Source: Pseudomonadota bacterium (lineage in GTDB: Bacteria; Pseudomonadota; Gammaproteobacteria; Steroidobacterales; Steroidobacteraceae). From it: 64,000 bases of DNA. This document shows, one piece after another, positions 28,784 to 36,366 of this stretch (position 1 is its first letter; each line of letters begins with the position of its first letter). The notes beneath the pieces are model-generated. The model was not told where the DNA came from. It searched no databases and saw only the letters and a program-made list of their open reading frames with translations. Location: NCBI GenBank assembly GCA_021792755.1, contig JAJYUA010000007.1, positions 62,001-126,000 of the forward strand. Direction: 5' to 3'. Made by a program: the position numbers and the translations under genes.

Positions 28784-29136
28784 GGGCCTGTAGCACAGCG
28801 GTCAGTGCAGGGGACTCATCGGGAGAAGGTGCCTGTGCGCGGAAACGCGCACAGTGGACGGGATGAATTCAGGGGAACCGTCGAGTCGAGGATTGCGATC
28901 CAGCTCACGGCAATCCTGAGCCGAGCCGGCGGTACACTGCCGGAAGGTGCAGAGACTACCTGAGGGCTTGAGCGCCCTTAATGACAGGCAGGAGCATCCC
29001 GCACCCACACGGATCGAATGAGTCGCTGAGATCGGGCGGCGCATTCCGTTCGCGGGTGAAGAGATAGTCCACTCCCGGCGGAAACGTCGGGGCAGAGTGA
29101 ATCCCTTGGTCGTAGGTTCGAATCCTACCGGGCCCA
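28784..29136 (+). tRNA. tRNA-Ile(CAU), split by a group I intron
   Basis: Exon 1 is 28784-28819 (36 nt) and exon 2 is 29100-29136 (37 nt), together a normal 73-nt tRNA without encoded CCA. The acceptor stem pairs GGGCCTG with CGGGCCC (one T-G pair), the D stem GCAC with GTGC and the T stem GTAGG with CCTAC around TTCGAAT. The anticodon stem is GGGGA/TCCCT around CTCATAA. The CAT anticodon with ACTCATAATC..TTGGTCG context is that of the minor isoleucine tRNA whose C34 is changed to lysidine to read AUA, rather than methionine tRNA. The interruption lies between positions 36 and 37, where the Azoarcus tRNA-Ile intron sits. Confidence 0.93.
28820..29099 (+). ncRNA. Group I self-splicing intron (IC3-like) in tRNA-Ile anticodon loop
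   Basis: A 280-nt intron preceded by exon U and ending in G, as group I rules require. Seen directly: P2 as a perfect 9-bp stem CTGTGCGCG/CGCGCACAG with a GAAA loop (28833-28854). A P5-type stem GGATTGC/GCAATCC (28890-28916) is followed by TGAGCCGAGCC. The GGTGCAGAGACTA block and GATAGTCCA block match the two P7/J8/7 strands. P9 is a 7-bp stem with a GAAA loop (29074-29091). The blocks closely follow the 205-nt Azoarcus intron as I remember it. There is no homing-endonuclease frame. GTG at 28829-28831 can act as guide for the exon CAT. Confidence 0.9.
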
Positions 29137-29637
29137 TGACCCGATCCGATGTGCCGTTGACCGAGCGGGGAGCCGATATCTCGTCGCTGCCGGTATTACC
29201 TTGATAGATCACGAGCGCTGATGGTCCCGTATCCCTTCCTCCCTCGCCTGCAGCTGCTTTTGGCGTCAACCGTACCGGCAGCAACGGGGCGGCCTTCGCG
29301 GCGGATCTCGGTACCGCCGCTCGCAACGCATTGATTGAAATGCCGTTTACGTTCACTCCGGAACTTGACGTACTCCGGCCCGTCGTGAGGGTCCCCAGGG
29401 GCGCTCGGCGCTTGATCTCGGCGCCGTCCCTGGCGCCAGCAACCGCCCGCCGTACTGCTCGAGGAGAAAGCGGCAACCGCCGCGCAGCTCGATCCCCACG
29501 GTGCCTTGCGGCGCAAGCCGGCCGAGGAGTTCGGGCGGCGCATCGCGCGAGCGCCGTGCGCCTTGCGGCGGTCGAGAATCGACTGCAGGCTCATCCGCCG
29601 TCAAAATCATGCCGATGCGCAGCCTACGGTCCCTGGC

Positions 29638-29663
29638 GCAACGATCGCGCTCGTCATGACAGG
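29638..29663 (+). repeat. 26-bp direct repeat, copy 1
   Basis: The sequence GCAACGATCGCGC-T-CGTCATGACAGG recurs at 29735-29760 with a single difference, 97 bases on. CGATCG and TCATGA inside it are palindromic. It lies before the TauE-like gene. Function unknown. Confidence 0.55.
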
Positions 29664-29734
29664 TTATGGCGACAGGACATTTTTTTATTCTTTTTAGAGT
29701 CCCAAACACAAAGCGGCAGTAGACTATCGTTGCC

Positions 29735-29760
29735 GCAACGATCGCGCCCGTCATGACAGG
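29735..29760 (+). repeat. 26-bp direct repeat, copy 2
   Basis: Matches 29638-29663 at 25 of 26 bases. It ends 42 nt before the start codon of the TauE-like gene, so it could be part of its control region or an old duplication. Confidence 0.55.
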
Positions 29761-29802
29761 CTGTTACGGCAGCATACATTCCCGGCACTCCCCGGTACCC
29801 GC

Positions 29803-31080
29803 ATGCCAAACGTCACGATAAACGACAAGACGGCCCCTCTCGGGTCCGACGACGATGGTCTCATCCGCAAAACCGAGCTCGTCATCAGCGGCGTATTGCG
29901 CGGCGGCGTGCTGCTGAGCGTCGCGGTGATACTCGCCGGTGTTTGCTATTACTACGTGCTGCGCCTGCTCGGCCGAGTTCCTCCCTCGACCTTTCCGGAT
30001 ACGTTGACGGAGGTCGGCGCAGGACTCAAGGCCGCCGATCCGGTGGCGATCGTGACTGCCGGCCTCCTCGTCCTCCTCGCGACGCCGGTACTGCGCGTGG
30101 CTGTGTCGATTGCCGCCTTTGCGATCGAGAAAGACCGCACCTACGTCATCATCACCGCGATTGTCCTGGCAATCCTGCTGTTCAGCATCTTCGGGATCGG
30201 GGCCTATCTGGGCCGGCCGGGCGTGACGGACATGCCGCACAACAGGTTCGGTGTCTTGGTCTTCATCGCGCTGAGCAGCGTGTTTGCCGGTTTTGTCGGC
30301 GCGCTCGCGGGGCTCGGTGGCGGCGTGTTCATCGTGCCGATTCTGACACTCATCTTTGGCGTGTCTTTCGCCACCGCGATCGGCGCCTCTATCGTGTCCG
30401 TGATCGCCACGTCCTCCGGCGCGGCTGCGGCCTACGTGCGCGATCGAATGACCAATCTCAGGGTCGGGATGTTTCTCGAGATCGCCACGACCGCAGGCGC
30501 GGTTTGCGGCGCCCTGGTGTCATCGATGCTCAACGATACGGTGCTGTTCATCGTATTTGGCGTCATCTTGCTGATCTCGGCAATACCGCTCGTGATGCGC
30601 CTCGGCGAAGAATTGCCGCGGGGCGTACAGAACCACAAATGGGCCGGGTGGCTGAAATTGCCGAGTACTTACTCGGACCGCCGCACGCACCAGGACATCC
30701 CCTACCACGTGGCGCACGTGCGCATCGGCTTCGGCATGATGTACGTGGCCGGGCTCATTTCCGGCCTCCTTGGCATCGGCAGCGGCACGTTCAAGGTGCT
30801 TGCGATGGACACCGCGATGCGCCTGCCGATGAAGGTCTCGACCACCACCAGCAATTTCATGATCGGGGTGACGGCGGCGGCTTCCGCCGGGATCTTCTTC
30901 CAACGCGGGGACATAGACCCGATGATCGCCGCTCCGGTGGCGCTCGGCGTGCTGAGCGGCTCGATGCTCGGGGCGAAAACGCTCAACCGAATGTCCAACG
31001 TGCACCTGAAAAAGGTATTCGTGCCGATGATCGTGCTGGTGGCGCTCAGCATGCTGGCCCGCGGCCTGGGCTGGCTGTAG
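29803..31080 (+). CDS. DUF1634-TauE/SafE fusion permease
   Basis: 425 residues with two recognisable parts. Residues ~20-140 are DUF1634: three hydrophobic segments (GVLLSVAVILAGVCYYYVL, IVTAGLLVLLATPVLRVAVS, VIITAIVLAILLFSIFGIGA). Residues ~150-425 are a TauE/SafE permease with the glycine-rich half-repeats GFVGALAGLGGGVFIVPIL and GLISGLLGIGSGTFKVLAMD. TauE/SafE proteins export sulfite or organosulfonates. DUF1634 is normally a separate small gene beside them, so the fusion supports a physical partnership. The substrate cannot be told from sequence. Confidence 0.88.
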   Translation: MPNVTINDKTAPLGSDDDGLIRKTELVISGVLRGGVLLSVAVILAGVCYYYVLRLLGRVPPSTFPDTLTEVGAGLKAADPVAIVTAGLLVLLATPVLRVAVSIAAFAIEKDRTYVIITAIVLAILLFSIFGIGAYLGRPGVTDMPHNRFGVLVFIALSSVFAGFVGALAGLGGGVFIVPILTLIFGVSFATAIGASIVSVIATSSGAAAAYVRDRMTNLRVGMFLEIATTAGAVCGALVSSMLNDTVLFIVFGVILLISAIPLVMRLGEELPRGVQNHKWAGWLKLPSTYSDRRTHQDIPYHVAHVRIGFGMMYVAGLISGLLGIGSGTFKVLAMDTAMRLPMKVSTTTSNFMIGVTAAASAGIFFQRGDIDPMIAAPVALGVLSGSMLGAKTLNRMSNVHLKKVFVPMIVLVALSMLARGLGWL

Positions 31081-31124
31081 CGGCACGGGGCTTGGCTGCG
31101 AGGCGCTTGCCTTGCAGAGGCGCT

Positions 31125-31931
31125 TCACGGGTGCATCAGCAGCGGCAAAGAACTCGACTGGATCAGCCGGGTCGAGGTGCCTCGCGCCAGCCAGTTCAAG
31201 ATCTCGCCGCGGCGAAAAGCGCCCATGACGAGCCCATCCGCCTGGTAAGCGGCCGCCGCGTCAAGCAGCACGTCCGCCGTCCGCCTCCCGTCGGCGGCCA
31301 CCATGCGGTAGCTCGCCCCGCTCGCGATCGGAGCAAGGGCGGCGCGGGCACCTTCTAGAACACTCTCGTCTTGGCCGACCGTCACCGCCTCCACCTGCTC
31401 GGCCGCGGCGAGGAACGGCCGGAACGCGCGCAGCGCGCGGCGCAGCGGCGGCACATCCCACCAGCCAACCATCAGCCGTCGACCGAAGCTGCCTTCCCAG
31501 GCGGGCGGCACCATCACTACAGGATGGCGGGTCCGCAGCAGCGCCGCCCGCAGCGCCTCGCGATGTCCGACGGGCTGCGTATGCGGTGCGGCGAGCACCA
31601 CCATGCTTGCGGTCTTGCGATAATGGCGCATCACCCGCCATTCATCGCCCTTGTACAGATCGAATTCGGCGGAAATGCCGGCCGTGCTTGTCCATTGCGA
31701 AACGACGTCGTGCAACTTCTCGGTTTCCAGCCGCTCGCGATCGGCCAGATGCTCGACCTCGTATTCGGAAAGCTGTTCTTGCGAGGGTAAAAGGATCGAA
31801 CGCGGCCCGATCTCGGCATGCGCAAGCCGCAACTTCTGGCCGAGACGCTCGCTCATCACAGAAGCGATTCGCAGGCACTGCGTGGCGCCGGTTGTGGAGG
31901 CAAGCAGCACCAGGATGAATTTCGATTCCAC
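31125..31931 (-). CDS. Universal stress protein-like, two-domain
   Basis: 268 residues from a GTG at 31931 (VESKFILVLLAS) with GAGGTG 8 nt upstream; an ATG at 31985 is in frame but lacks a ribosome site. The N-terminal Usp-like domain (FILVLLASTTGATQCLRIAS ... VVLAAPHTQPVGHREALRAA) and the C-terminal one (FGRRLMVGWWDVPPLRRALR ... ADGLVMGAFRRGEILNWLAR) resemble tandem UspA proteins. The second keeps the G-x-x-x-R-G-x-x-x-W pattern and ends SSLPLLMHP. The ATP-binding glycine motif is only partly kept. Probably a stress-induced cytoplasmic protein. Confidence 0.72.
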   Translation of the reverse strand: MESKFILVLLASTTGATQCLRIASVMSERLGQKLRLAHAEIGPRSILLPSQEQLSEYEVEHLADRERLETEKLHDVVSQWTSTAGISAEFDLYKGDEWRVMRHYRKTASMVVLAAPHTQPVGHREALRAALLRTRHPVVMVPPAWEGSFGRRLMVGWWDVPPLRRALRAFRPFLAAAEQVEAVTVGQDESVLEGARAALAPIASGASYRMVAADGRRTADVLLDAAAAYQADGLVMGAFRRGEILNWLARGTSTRLIQSSSLPLLMHP

Positions 31932-32200
31932 GGTCGGCACCTCGGGGGCTCGGGCACAGTCTCTTGAGGGACTGCACACATCCATCTTACCGCGAGGAAG
32001 GCTGCGATGCGCACCGGTCCCGCCGGCGCCGCGAGCCGGCGCTGGCGGGAAGCCGGCGGTGGCGGCCGGGGATCGGGGAAATCGAACTCGGCAACCAAGC
32101 CGAATCCACGGGGTTGAGCGAAGAACGCCGCCAAATCAAGATGGGATTTCGGGCATTCGAATCCGCACTCCGCACGCGCGTCGTAGTTACATCGACAGAT

Positions 32201-32796
32201 ATGCCTGCCGACATCGCCCACCTCCGCGCCGTCAATGTCATGGGCGGCGGCAAGCTGCCGATGGCCGGCCTGTGCGAGCCCGCCGGCCTCGAGCAGGTGA
32301 GGACCTGCATCGCCCCCGGCAACGCGCTGTTCAGGAGCCGGCCCGGGCAGCGCCGGATCAAGGCGCTGCTCGAGGAGCGCCTCGCCACCTACGCCGGCGA
32401 ACCGGTTGGTGTGATGGTCCGCACGGCCGATGAGATGACGGCGGTGCCGGCCGCGAGCCCCGTCCGGGACGAATCTGCCCAGCGGACCGTGGCCATCTTC
32501 CTCGATCACCCGCCGCCCGCCGATGCCATCACAACCGCCAGAGGGCGCAGGTCGCAATCCCTGGCTCCTCGGGGGGGGCGCGGGAAATCTACCTCGCGTA
32601 CCGGGACCGGATCGCGGGCTCGCAGCCGCTCATCCCCGCGGCCGAGACGGAAAGCATGCGCACCATGAACACGATCGCGAGGCTGGCTGTGCTCGCGGGC
32701 GAGATCCGACTTCCCTCCAGTCCCTTGGTGTTGCGCTGTCCGCCGATCATCGACAATATGCGGCAAGGCACCGCTGAGCCCGTGAGGCGAGGCTAG
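32201..32796 (+). pseudogene. DUF1697 protein, frameshifted
   Basis: The first part (from ATG 32201) reads HLRAVNVMGGGKLPMAGLCE, EQVRTCIAPGNALFRS, YAGEPVGVMVRTADEM and RTVAIFLDHPPPADA, which is DUF1697. At a G8 run (32571-32578) the frame is lost. The expected end (AREIYLAYRDRIAGSQPLIP, ETESMRTMNTIARLAVLA) continues in the frame that a ninth G would give, stopping at 32796. Some core positions differ from the family (IAPGNA for the usual IQSGNV). The gene may be decaying, or the lesion could be a consensus error. Function of the family is unknown. Confidence 0.7.
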
Positions 32797-32801
32797 GCGT
32801 C

Positions 32802-33230
32802 GTGGCAGTCCGAAAAACGCTCGATCAATGGCTGGCGGAGTATTCGCTCTCCCATCAGCATCCGGTCAATCGTGCGATTCACGCCGTGTGCGTGCCCGCG
32901 ATCCTGTTCGCGATCGTCGCAGTCCTGTGGGACTTGCATCTCTTCGGCCTGCGTGTCGCCTACCTGCTGATGGTCCTGGTCGCGCCGTTCTATGTATGGC
33001 TCGGCCTGAGGGCCGTCGGCGTGATGGCCGCGCAGTTCCTCGCCTGCGTACTGATCCTGAGCTTCTGGCCGCTCGCGCTGCCGCTCATCGACACCTCGAT
33101 CGCAATCTTCGCGGCCGCGTGGATCGGGCAGTTCGTCGGCCACGCCATCGAGGGCAGGCGGCCGAAGTTCTTTCAAGACCTCACTTTCCTCCTGATCGGC
33201 CCGCTGTGGGTGGTACTCAAGCCGCGCTGA
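32802..33230 (+). CDS. Mpo1-like (DUF962) membrane protein
   Basis: 142 residues from a GTG. RKTLDQWLAEYSLSHQHPVN carries the family's H-x-x-x-N-R-x-x-H pattern (HQHPVNRAIHAVCVP), followed by four membrane segments and a closing GHAIEGRRPKFFQDLTFLLI with its conserved GH..E..PA/F.. motif. Yeast Mpo1 is an iron-dependent dioxygenase of 2-hydroxy fatty acids, and the His residues that bind iron appear present. The bacterial role is inferred only. It begins 5 nt after the corrected DUF1697 stop. Confidence 0.85.
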   Translation: MAVRKTLDQWLAEYSLSHQHPVNRAIHAVCVPAILFAIVAVLWDLHLFGLRVAYLLMVLVAPFYVWLGLRAVGVMAAQFLACVLILSFWPLALPLIDTSIAIFAAAWIGQFVGHAIEGRRPKFFQDLTFLLIGPLWVVLKPR

Positions 33231-33500
33231 CTGAACGCACGGTTTGCGGAAGCTGTCGCGCCGGGATGCCCGGGACTTGGATCGAGCGGGCGGATCTTGA
33301 TTCGGTCGATCACCACCCTGGCGGCGGGGGAAAGCCAGCCCAGGCAAATGCCCGGCCGCTGTCAGGCTGCGCAGCGCCGGGACGGCGGTTTTCGCTCAAT
33401 CGCCCTGCGTGGCCGACGAAGCGAATGGGCCCGGTGCCGGCGGTGGCGTAGGCTTACCGGCGGCGCCCGCCCCGGCGTCCATTGCTGCGCGGCTTGCCCT
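33231..33500. other. Intergenic before the ECF operon, no supported gene
   Basis: About 270 bases. There are no convincing frames. The final part carries the putative ECF promoter described separately. Confidence 0.45.
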
Positions 33501-33526
33501 GCAACTTTTCGGCGCGCGTCGTGTTC
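33501..33526 (+). promoter_or_regulatory. Possible autoregulated ECF promoter
   Basis: GCAACTT at 33501-33507, then about 15 bp, then GTTCTT, with the CGTCGT stretch common in ECF -10 regions between. The AAC core at -35 is typical of promoters read by ECF sigma factors that drive their own genes. It is 24 nt before the sigma factor start codon. Confidence 0.4.
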
Positions 33527-33549
33527 TTGCATGAAACGATGAAATACCC

Positions 33550-34131
33550 GTGCACTTGGCAAGCTCAAGGCCTGATTCGCAACAGTTCGCAGCGTTCATG
33601 CGCGCCTATCAAGATATGGTCTTCTCGACCGCCGTGCGCCTGACGGGCAACGCCGCGCAGGCCGAGGACATCAGCCAGGACGTGTTCCTCAAGGCGTACG
33701 AGAACTTCGATCGCCTGAGATCGAGCCCCACCGCGGGCGGCTGGCTGAAGACCGTCGCCACCCATCTGACGCTGAACCACCTGACCCGCCATCGCAAGCG
33801 CTGGCGGCTGTTCTCGGAGATCTTTGCCGAGAACGAGCAGGAAGAAAACATCGAGTCCGCCGCTGCCGCCTTCGAGGGCGCCCTGCTGCGGATGGACGAT
33901 GAGCGGCGCCGCGAGCTCATCGAGCGGGCCCTGCGAAGCCTGCCCGAGCATCAGCGCGTGCCGCTGGTGCTCTATCATTTCGAGGACATGCCGTACCAGG
34001 ACATCGCCACCCGCCTGGGTCACTCGCTCGCCAAGATCAAGACCGACATCCTGCGCGGCCGACTCGCCCTGGCCAAGGCCCTGACGCAGAGTGGTCTCGC
34101 CCCGCAGCCCGGCGGGAGTTGCGCACCGTGA
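33550..34131 (+). CDS. ECF-type RNA polymerase sigma factor
   Basis: 193 residues from a GTG. Region 2 (FMRAYQDMVFSTAVRLTGNA, AEDISQDVFLKAYENFDRLR, GGWLKTVATHLTLNHLTRHR) and region 4 (RALRSLPEHQRVPLVLYHFE, MPYQDIATRLGHSLAKIKTD) are clear, with no region 3 as expected for the ECF group. The stop overlaps the next gene's GTG (GTGA), so the two are translationally coupled. It likely controls its own operon, which encodes envelope and efflux proteins. Confidence 0.9.
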   Translation: MHLASSRPDSQQFAAFMRAYQDMVFSTAVRLTGNAAQAEDISQDVFLKAYENFDRLRSSPTAGGWLKTVATHLTLNHLTRHRKRWRLFSEIFAENEQEENIESAAAAFEGALLRMDDERRRELIERALRSLPEHQRVPLVLYHFEDMPYQDIATRLGHSLAKIKTDILRGRLALAKALTQSGLAPQPGGSCAP

Positions 34132-34613
34132 GACGGCACGATCCCCATGAGCAGCGCCTGGAGCGCCTGATGCACGAGGCGCTGCGGCGGCTGCCGGCGC
34201 GCCGGGCGCCGGCCTCGCTCGAAGCACGCGTGCTGCGAGAGATCGAGCGGCGCGCCGCGCTGCCGCGCTGGCGATCGGGGATCGCGCAGTGGCCCGCGGC
34301 CGTCCGCGTGGCTCTGATCGGCGCTTGCGCGGCGTGCGGGCCGCTGGCGTGGGTGCTGGGCAGAAGTCTGTGGACTCATCTGGCGGCGGCCCTGGCCGCC
34401 CCGGGCGTCGCCCCCTGGATCACCGACGCTCACAACACCGGCCGCACCCTGCTGTCGCTTGCCGAGCTCGCCGTGCATCTGGTGCGGCTGATTCCGCACG
34501 AGTGGCTGTTCGGCGGTCTGATCGTCACCGGCGCCGTGTATGCGGCGCTGGCCGCGATGGGCTACCTCCTTCTCCACCCTACCTTGCCGCATTCCAAGGC
34601 GCATCAGGTATGA
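34128..34613 (+). CDS. Membrane protein, probable anti-sigma factor
   Basis: 161 residues from a GTG overlapping the sigma gene stop. The N-terminal ~60 residues are cytoplasmic and Arg-rich (LERLMHEALRRLPARRAPAS, ARVLREIERRAALPRW). Two membrane segments follow (VALIGACAACGPLAWVLG; WLFGGLIVTGAVYAALAAMG). No zinc anti-sigma HxxxCxxC motif is present. Its position directly after an ECF sigma factor is the main reason for the call. It overlaps the next gene by ATGA. Confidence 0.6.
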   Translation: MRRHDPHEQRLERLMHEALRRLPARRAPASLEARVLREIERRAALPRWRSGIAQWPAAVRVALIGACAACGPLAWVLGRSLWTHLAAALAAPGVAPWITDAHNTGRTLLSLAELAVHLVRLIPHEWLFGGLIVTGAVYAALAAMGYLLLHPTLPHSKAHQV

Positions 34614-36364
34614 ACCCCACCCTCCGCTTCCTGTCCGGCGCGCTGCTCGCCTGCCTGAGCCTCACCTGTGCGCCCTCCCAGGCGAGGGGGGCCGCCCGAG
34701 TCCTTGCCGCGCCCGCCGTGACGGTGAGCTCCGGCACGAGCGGCTCGCAACGGATGCGGATCGACAACGGCGGCATCCGCATCACCAGCGGATCGAAGTC
34801 TGTTCAAGTCAATGCGTCCATTCCGCCGATCCACGTGCAGATCCCGCGCATCCACGTCGAGGTCGGACGCACGGGGGTCGAGGTCGGGCGCACGAGGCAC
34901 GTTCACTGTCAAGAGGGCAATGAGATCGTCGCCATCGGCCACGACGCCGCGCTGCCGGCCGACCGGAAGGCCTGCGATGTCGTGTCGATTTTCGGCAATG
35001 CCGTGGTCCACGGCACCGTGTCCGATTCGGTGGTCACCCTGTTCGGCAGCTCGCACGTGGACGGCAACGTCGGCAACAGCGTGGTGTCCGTGCTTGGCAG
35101 TACCCACATCAACAGCGCTGTCGCCCAGAGCGCGGTTGCGGTGCTGGGCAACGTGCACCTCGGACCGCATGCCGTGGTCGGCGGCCAGGTCGTGAACATC
35201 CTGGGCACGACCACGAGCACTCCCACCACTGTGATCCGCGGCGGCACCGTCAACCTGTTGTCGGGGTTCGCGCTCGCCCTGCCGGGCCTTCGGGCGTGGA
35301 GCGAGCACTGCCTGATCTTCGGCCGCCTGCTCGCGCCGCGCCTCGACATCGGCTGGGCGTGGGGCCTGGCGCTCGCGCTCCTTGCGTTCTACCTGCTCCT
35401 CGCGGCGCTGTTCCACGAAGGACTGCAGCGCTGCGTCCTCACGCTCGAAGAGCATCCGGGACCGTCGATCCTCGCAGCGCTCGCCATGGTGCTGCTGACG
35501 CCGATCCTGATGTTGGCGCTCGTGATGACCGTCATCGGCATCGCCGTCGTTCCTCTGTTCTGGTTCGCGCTGCTCTGCGCCGGGATTTTCGGCCGTGTGG
35601 TCACGCTCGGCTGGCTGGGCGGACGGCTGCTGCGGGCCACCCGGGCGGGCACCGTGCCGCCCGTGGTCCACGTGCTGGTTGGCGGCATCGTGGTGCTGCT
35701 TCTGTACATGGTGCCGCTGCTCGGTTTCATCGTCTGGGCGTTGGTCGGTCTGCTCGGTTTCGGTGCGGTCTGCTACGCCGCGCTGCTCGCCGTCCGCAGC
35801 GCCCGCGGCCCGGGCGCGAGATCTCAACCGGGCTTCGCGCCCGGGCCGGATGCGTCCGCGGGCCCCGCAGCGCCCGGTGCGGATTGCGCCGCGGCCGACG
35901 ACACCGGCGCCGCAGAGGACCGCACTGCAAACGGTCCTGCTTCGATCGGTCCGGCCGCCACGGCGGCCGGGCTGGATCTGACCACATTGCCGCGGGCGGG
36001 GTTCTGGCTGCGCATGGCGGCCCTGCTGATCGACCTGGTGCTCGTCGGGTTTGCGCTTGCCATGATCGGCCACCACGGCTCCGACGGGATGGTGCTGGTG
36101 CTGGCCGGCTACGGCGCGGTGATGTGGAGGCTCAATGGCACCACCGTCGGCGGCATCATCTGCAACCTCAAGGTGGTGCGCCTCGACGGCCGGCCGATCG
36201 GCTGGGAGACCGCAATCCTGCGCGCTCTGGGATGTTTCCTGTCGCTCGTGGCCGCCGGTCTCGGCTTCTTCTGGATCGCCTTCGACCGCGAGCATCAGGC
36301 CTGGCACGACAAGATCGCCGGCACCGTGGTGGTGCTGGTTCCGAAGTCAAGGGGGCTGGTGTAG
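34610..36364 (+). CDS. Polymer-forming (bactofilin-like) domain fused to an RDD membrane domain
   Basis: 584 residues. A signal peptide (FLSGALLACLSLTCAPSQAR) is followed by a Ser/Ile-rich region. A right-handed-helix-like repeat segment comes next (about 130-215), where V..IFGN..V.G.V..SVVTLFG.S and VDGNVGNSVVSVLGSTHINS recur as in polymer-forming proteins. Then come five or so membrane segments, an Ala/Pro-rich linker (about 405-450), and a C-terminal RDD domain (RAGFWLRMAALLIDLVLVGF, GTTVGGIICNLKVVRLDGRP, DREHQAWHDKIAGTVVVLV) with its Arg and Asp residues. Likely an envelope-stress or adhesion-related inner-membrane protein; function is not established. Confidence 0.75.
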   Translation: MNPTLRFLSGALLACLSLTCAPSQARGAARVLAAPAVTVSSGTSGSQRMRIDNGGIRITSGSKSVQVNASIPPIHVQIPRIHVEVGRTGVEVGRTRHVHCQEGNEIVAIGHDAALPADRKACDVVSIFGNAVVHGTVSDSVVTLFGSSHVDGNVGNSVVSVLGSTHINSAVAQSAVAVLGNVHLGPHAVVGGQVVNILGTTTSTPTTVIRGGTVNLLSGFALALPGLRAWSEHCLIFGRLLAPRLDIGWAWGLALALLAFYLLLAALFHEGLQRCVLTLEEHPGPSILAALAMVLLTPILMLALVMTVIGIAVVPLFWFALLCAGIFGRVVTLGWLGGRLLRATRAGTVPPVVHVLVGGIVVLLLYMVPLLGFIVWALVGLLGFGAVCYAALLAVRSARGPGARSQPGFAPGPDASAGPAAPGADCAAADDTGAAEDRTANGPASIGPAATAAGLDLTTLPRAGFWLRMAALLIDLVLVGFALAMIGHHGSDGMVLVLAGYGAVMWRLNGTTVGGIICNLKVVRLDGRPIGWETAILRALGCFLSLVAAGLGFFWIAFDREHQAWHDKIAGTVVVLVPKSRGLV

Positions 36365-36366
36365 CC

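Larger units (their letters stand above)
29137..29800. other. Intergenic after the tRNA, no supported gene
   Basis: About 660 bases between the tRNA and the TauE-like gene. Open frames are shadows with no signature. It holds one 26-bp direct repeat (listed separately) and an AT-rich patch (ATTTTTTTATTCTTTTTAG, about 29680-29698). Confidence 0.5.

Noticed and set aside
28802-29476. Minus-strand frame of 224 codons across the tRNA
   Set aside because: It overlaps the tRNA exons and group I intron and has no protein family match; the RNA features explain the region better.
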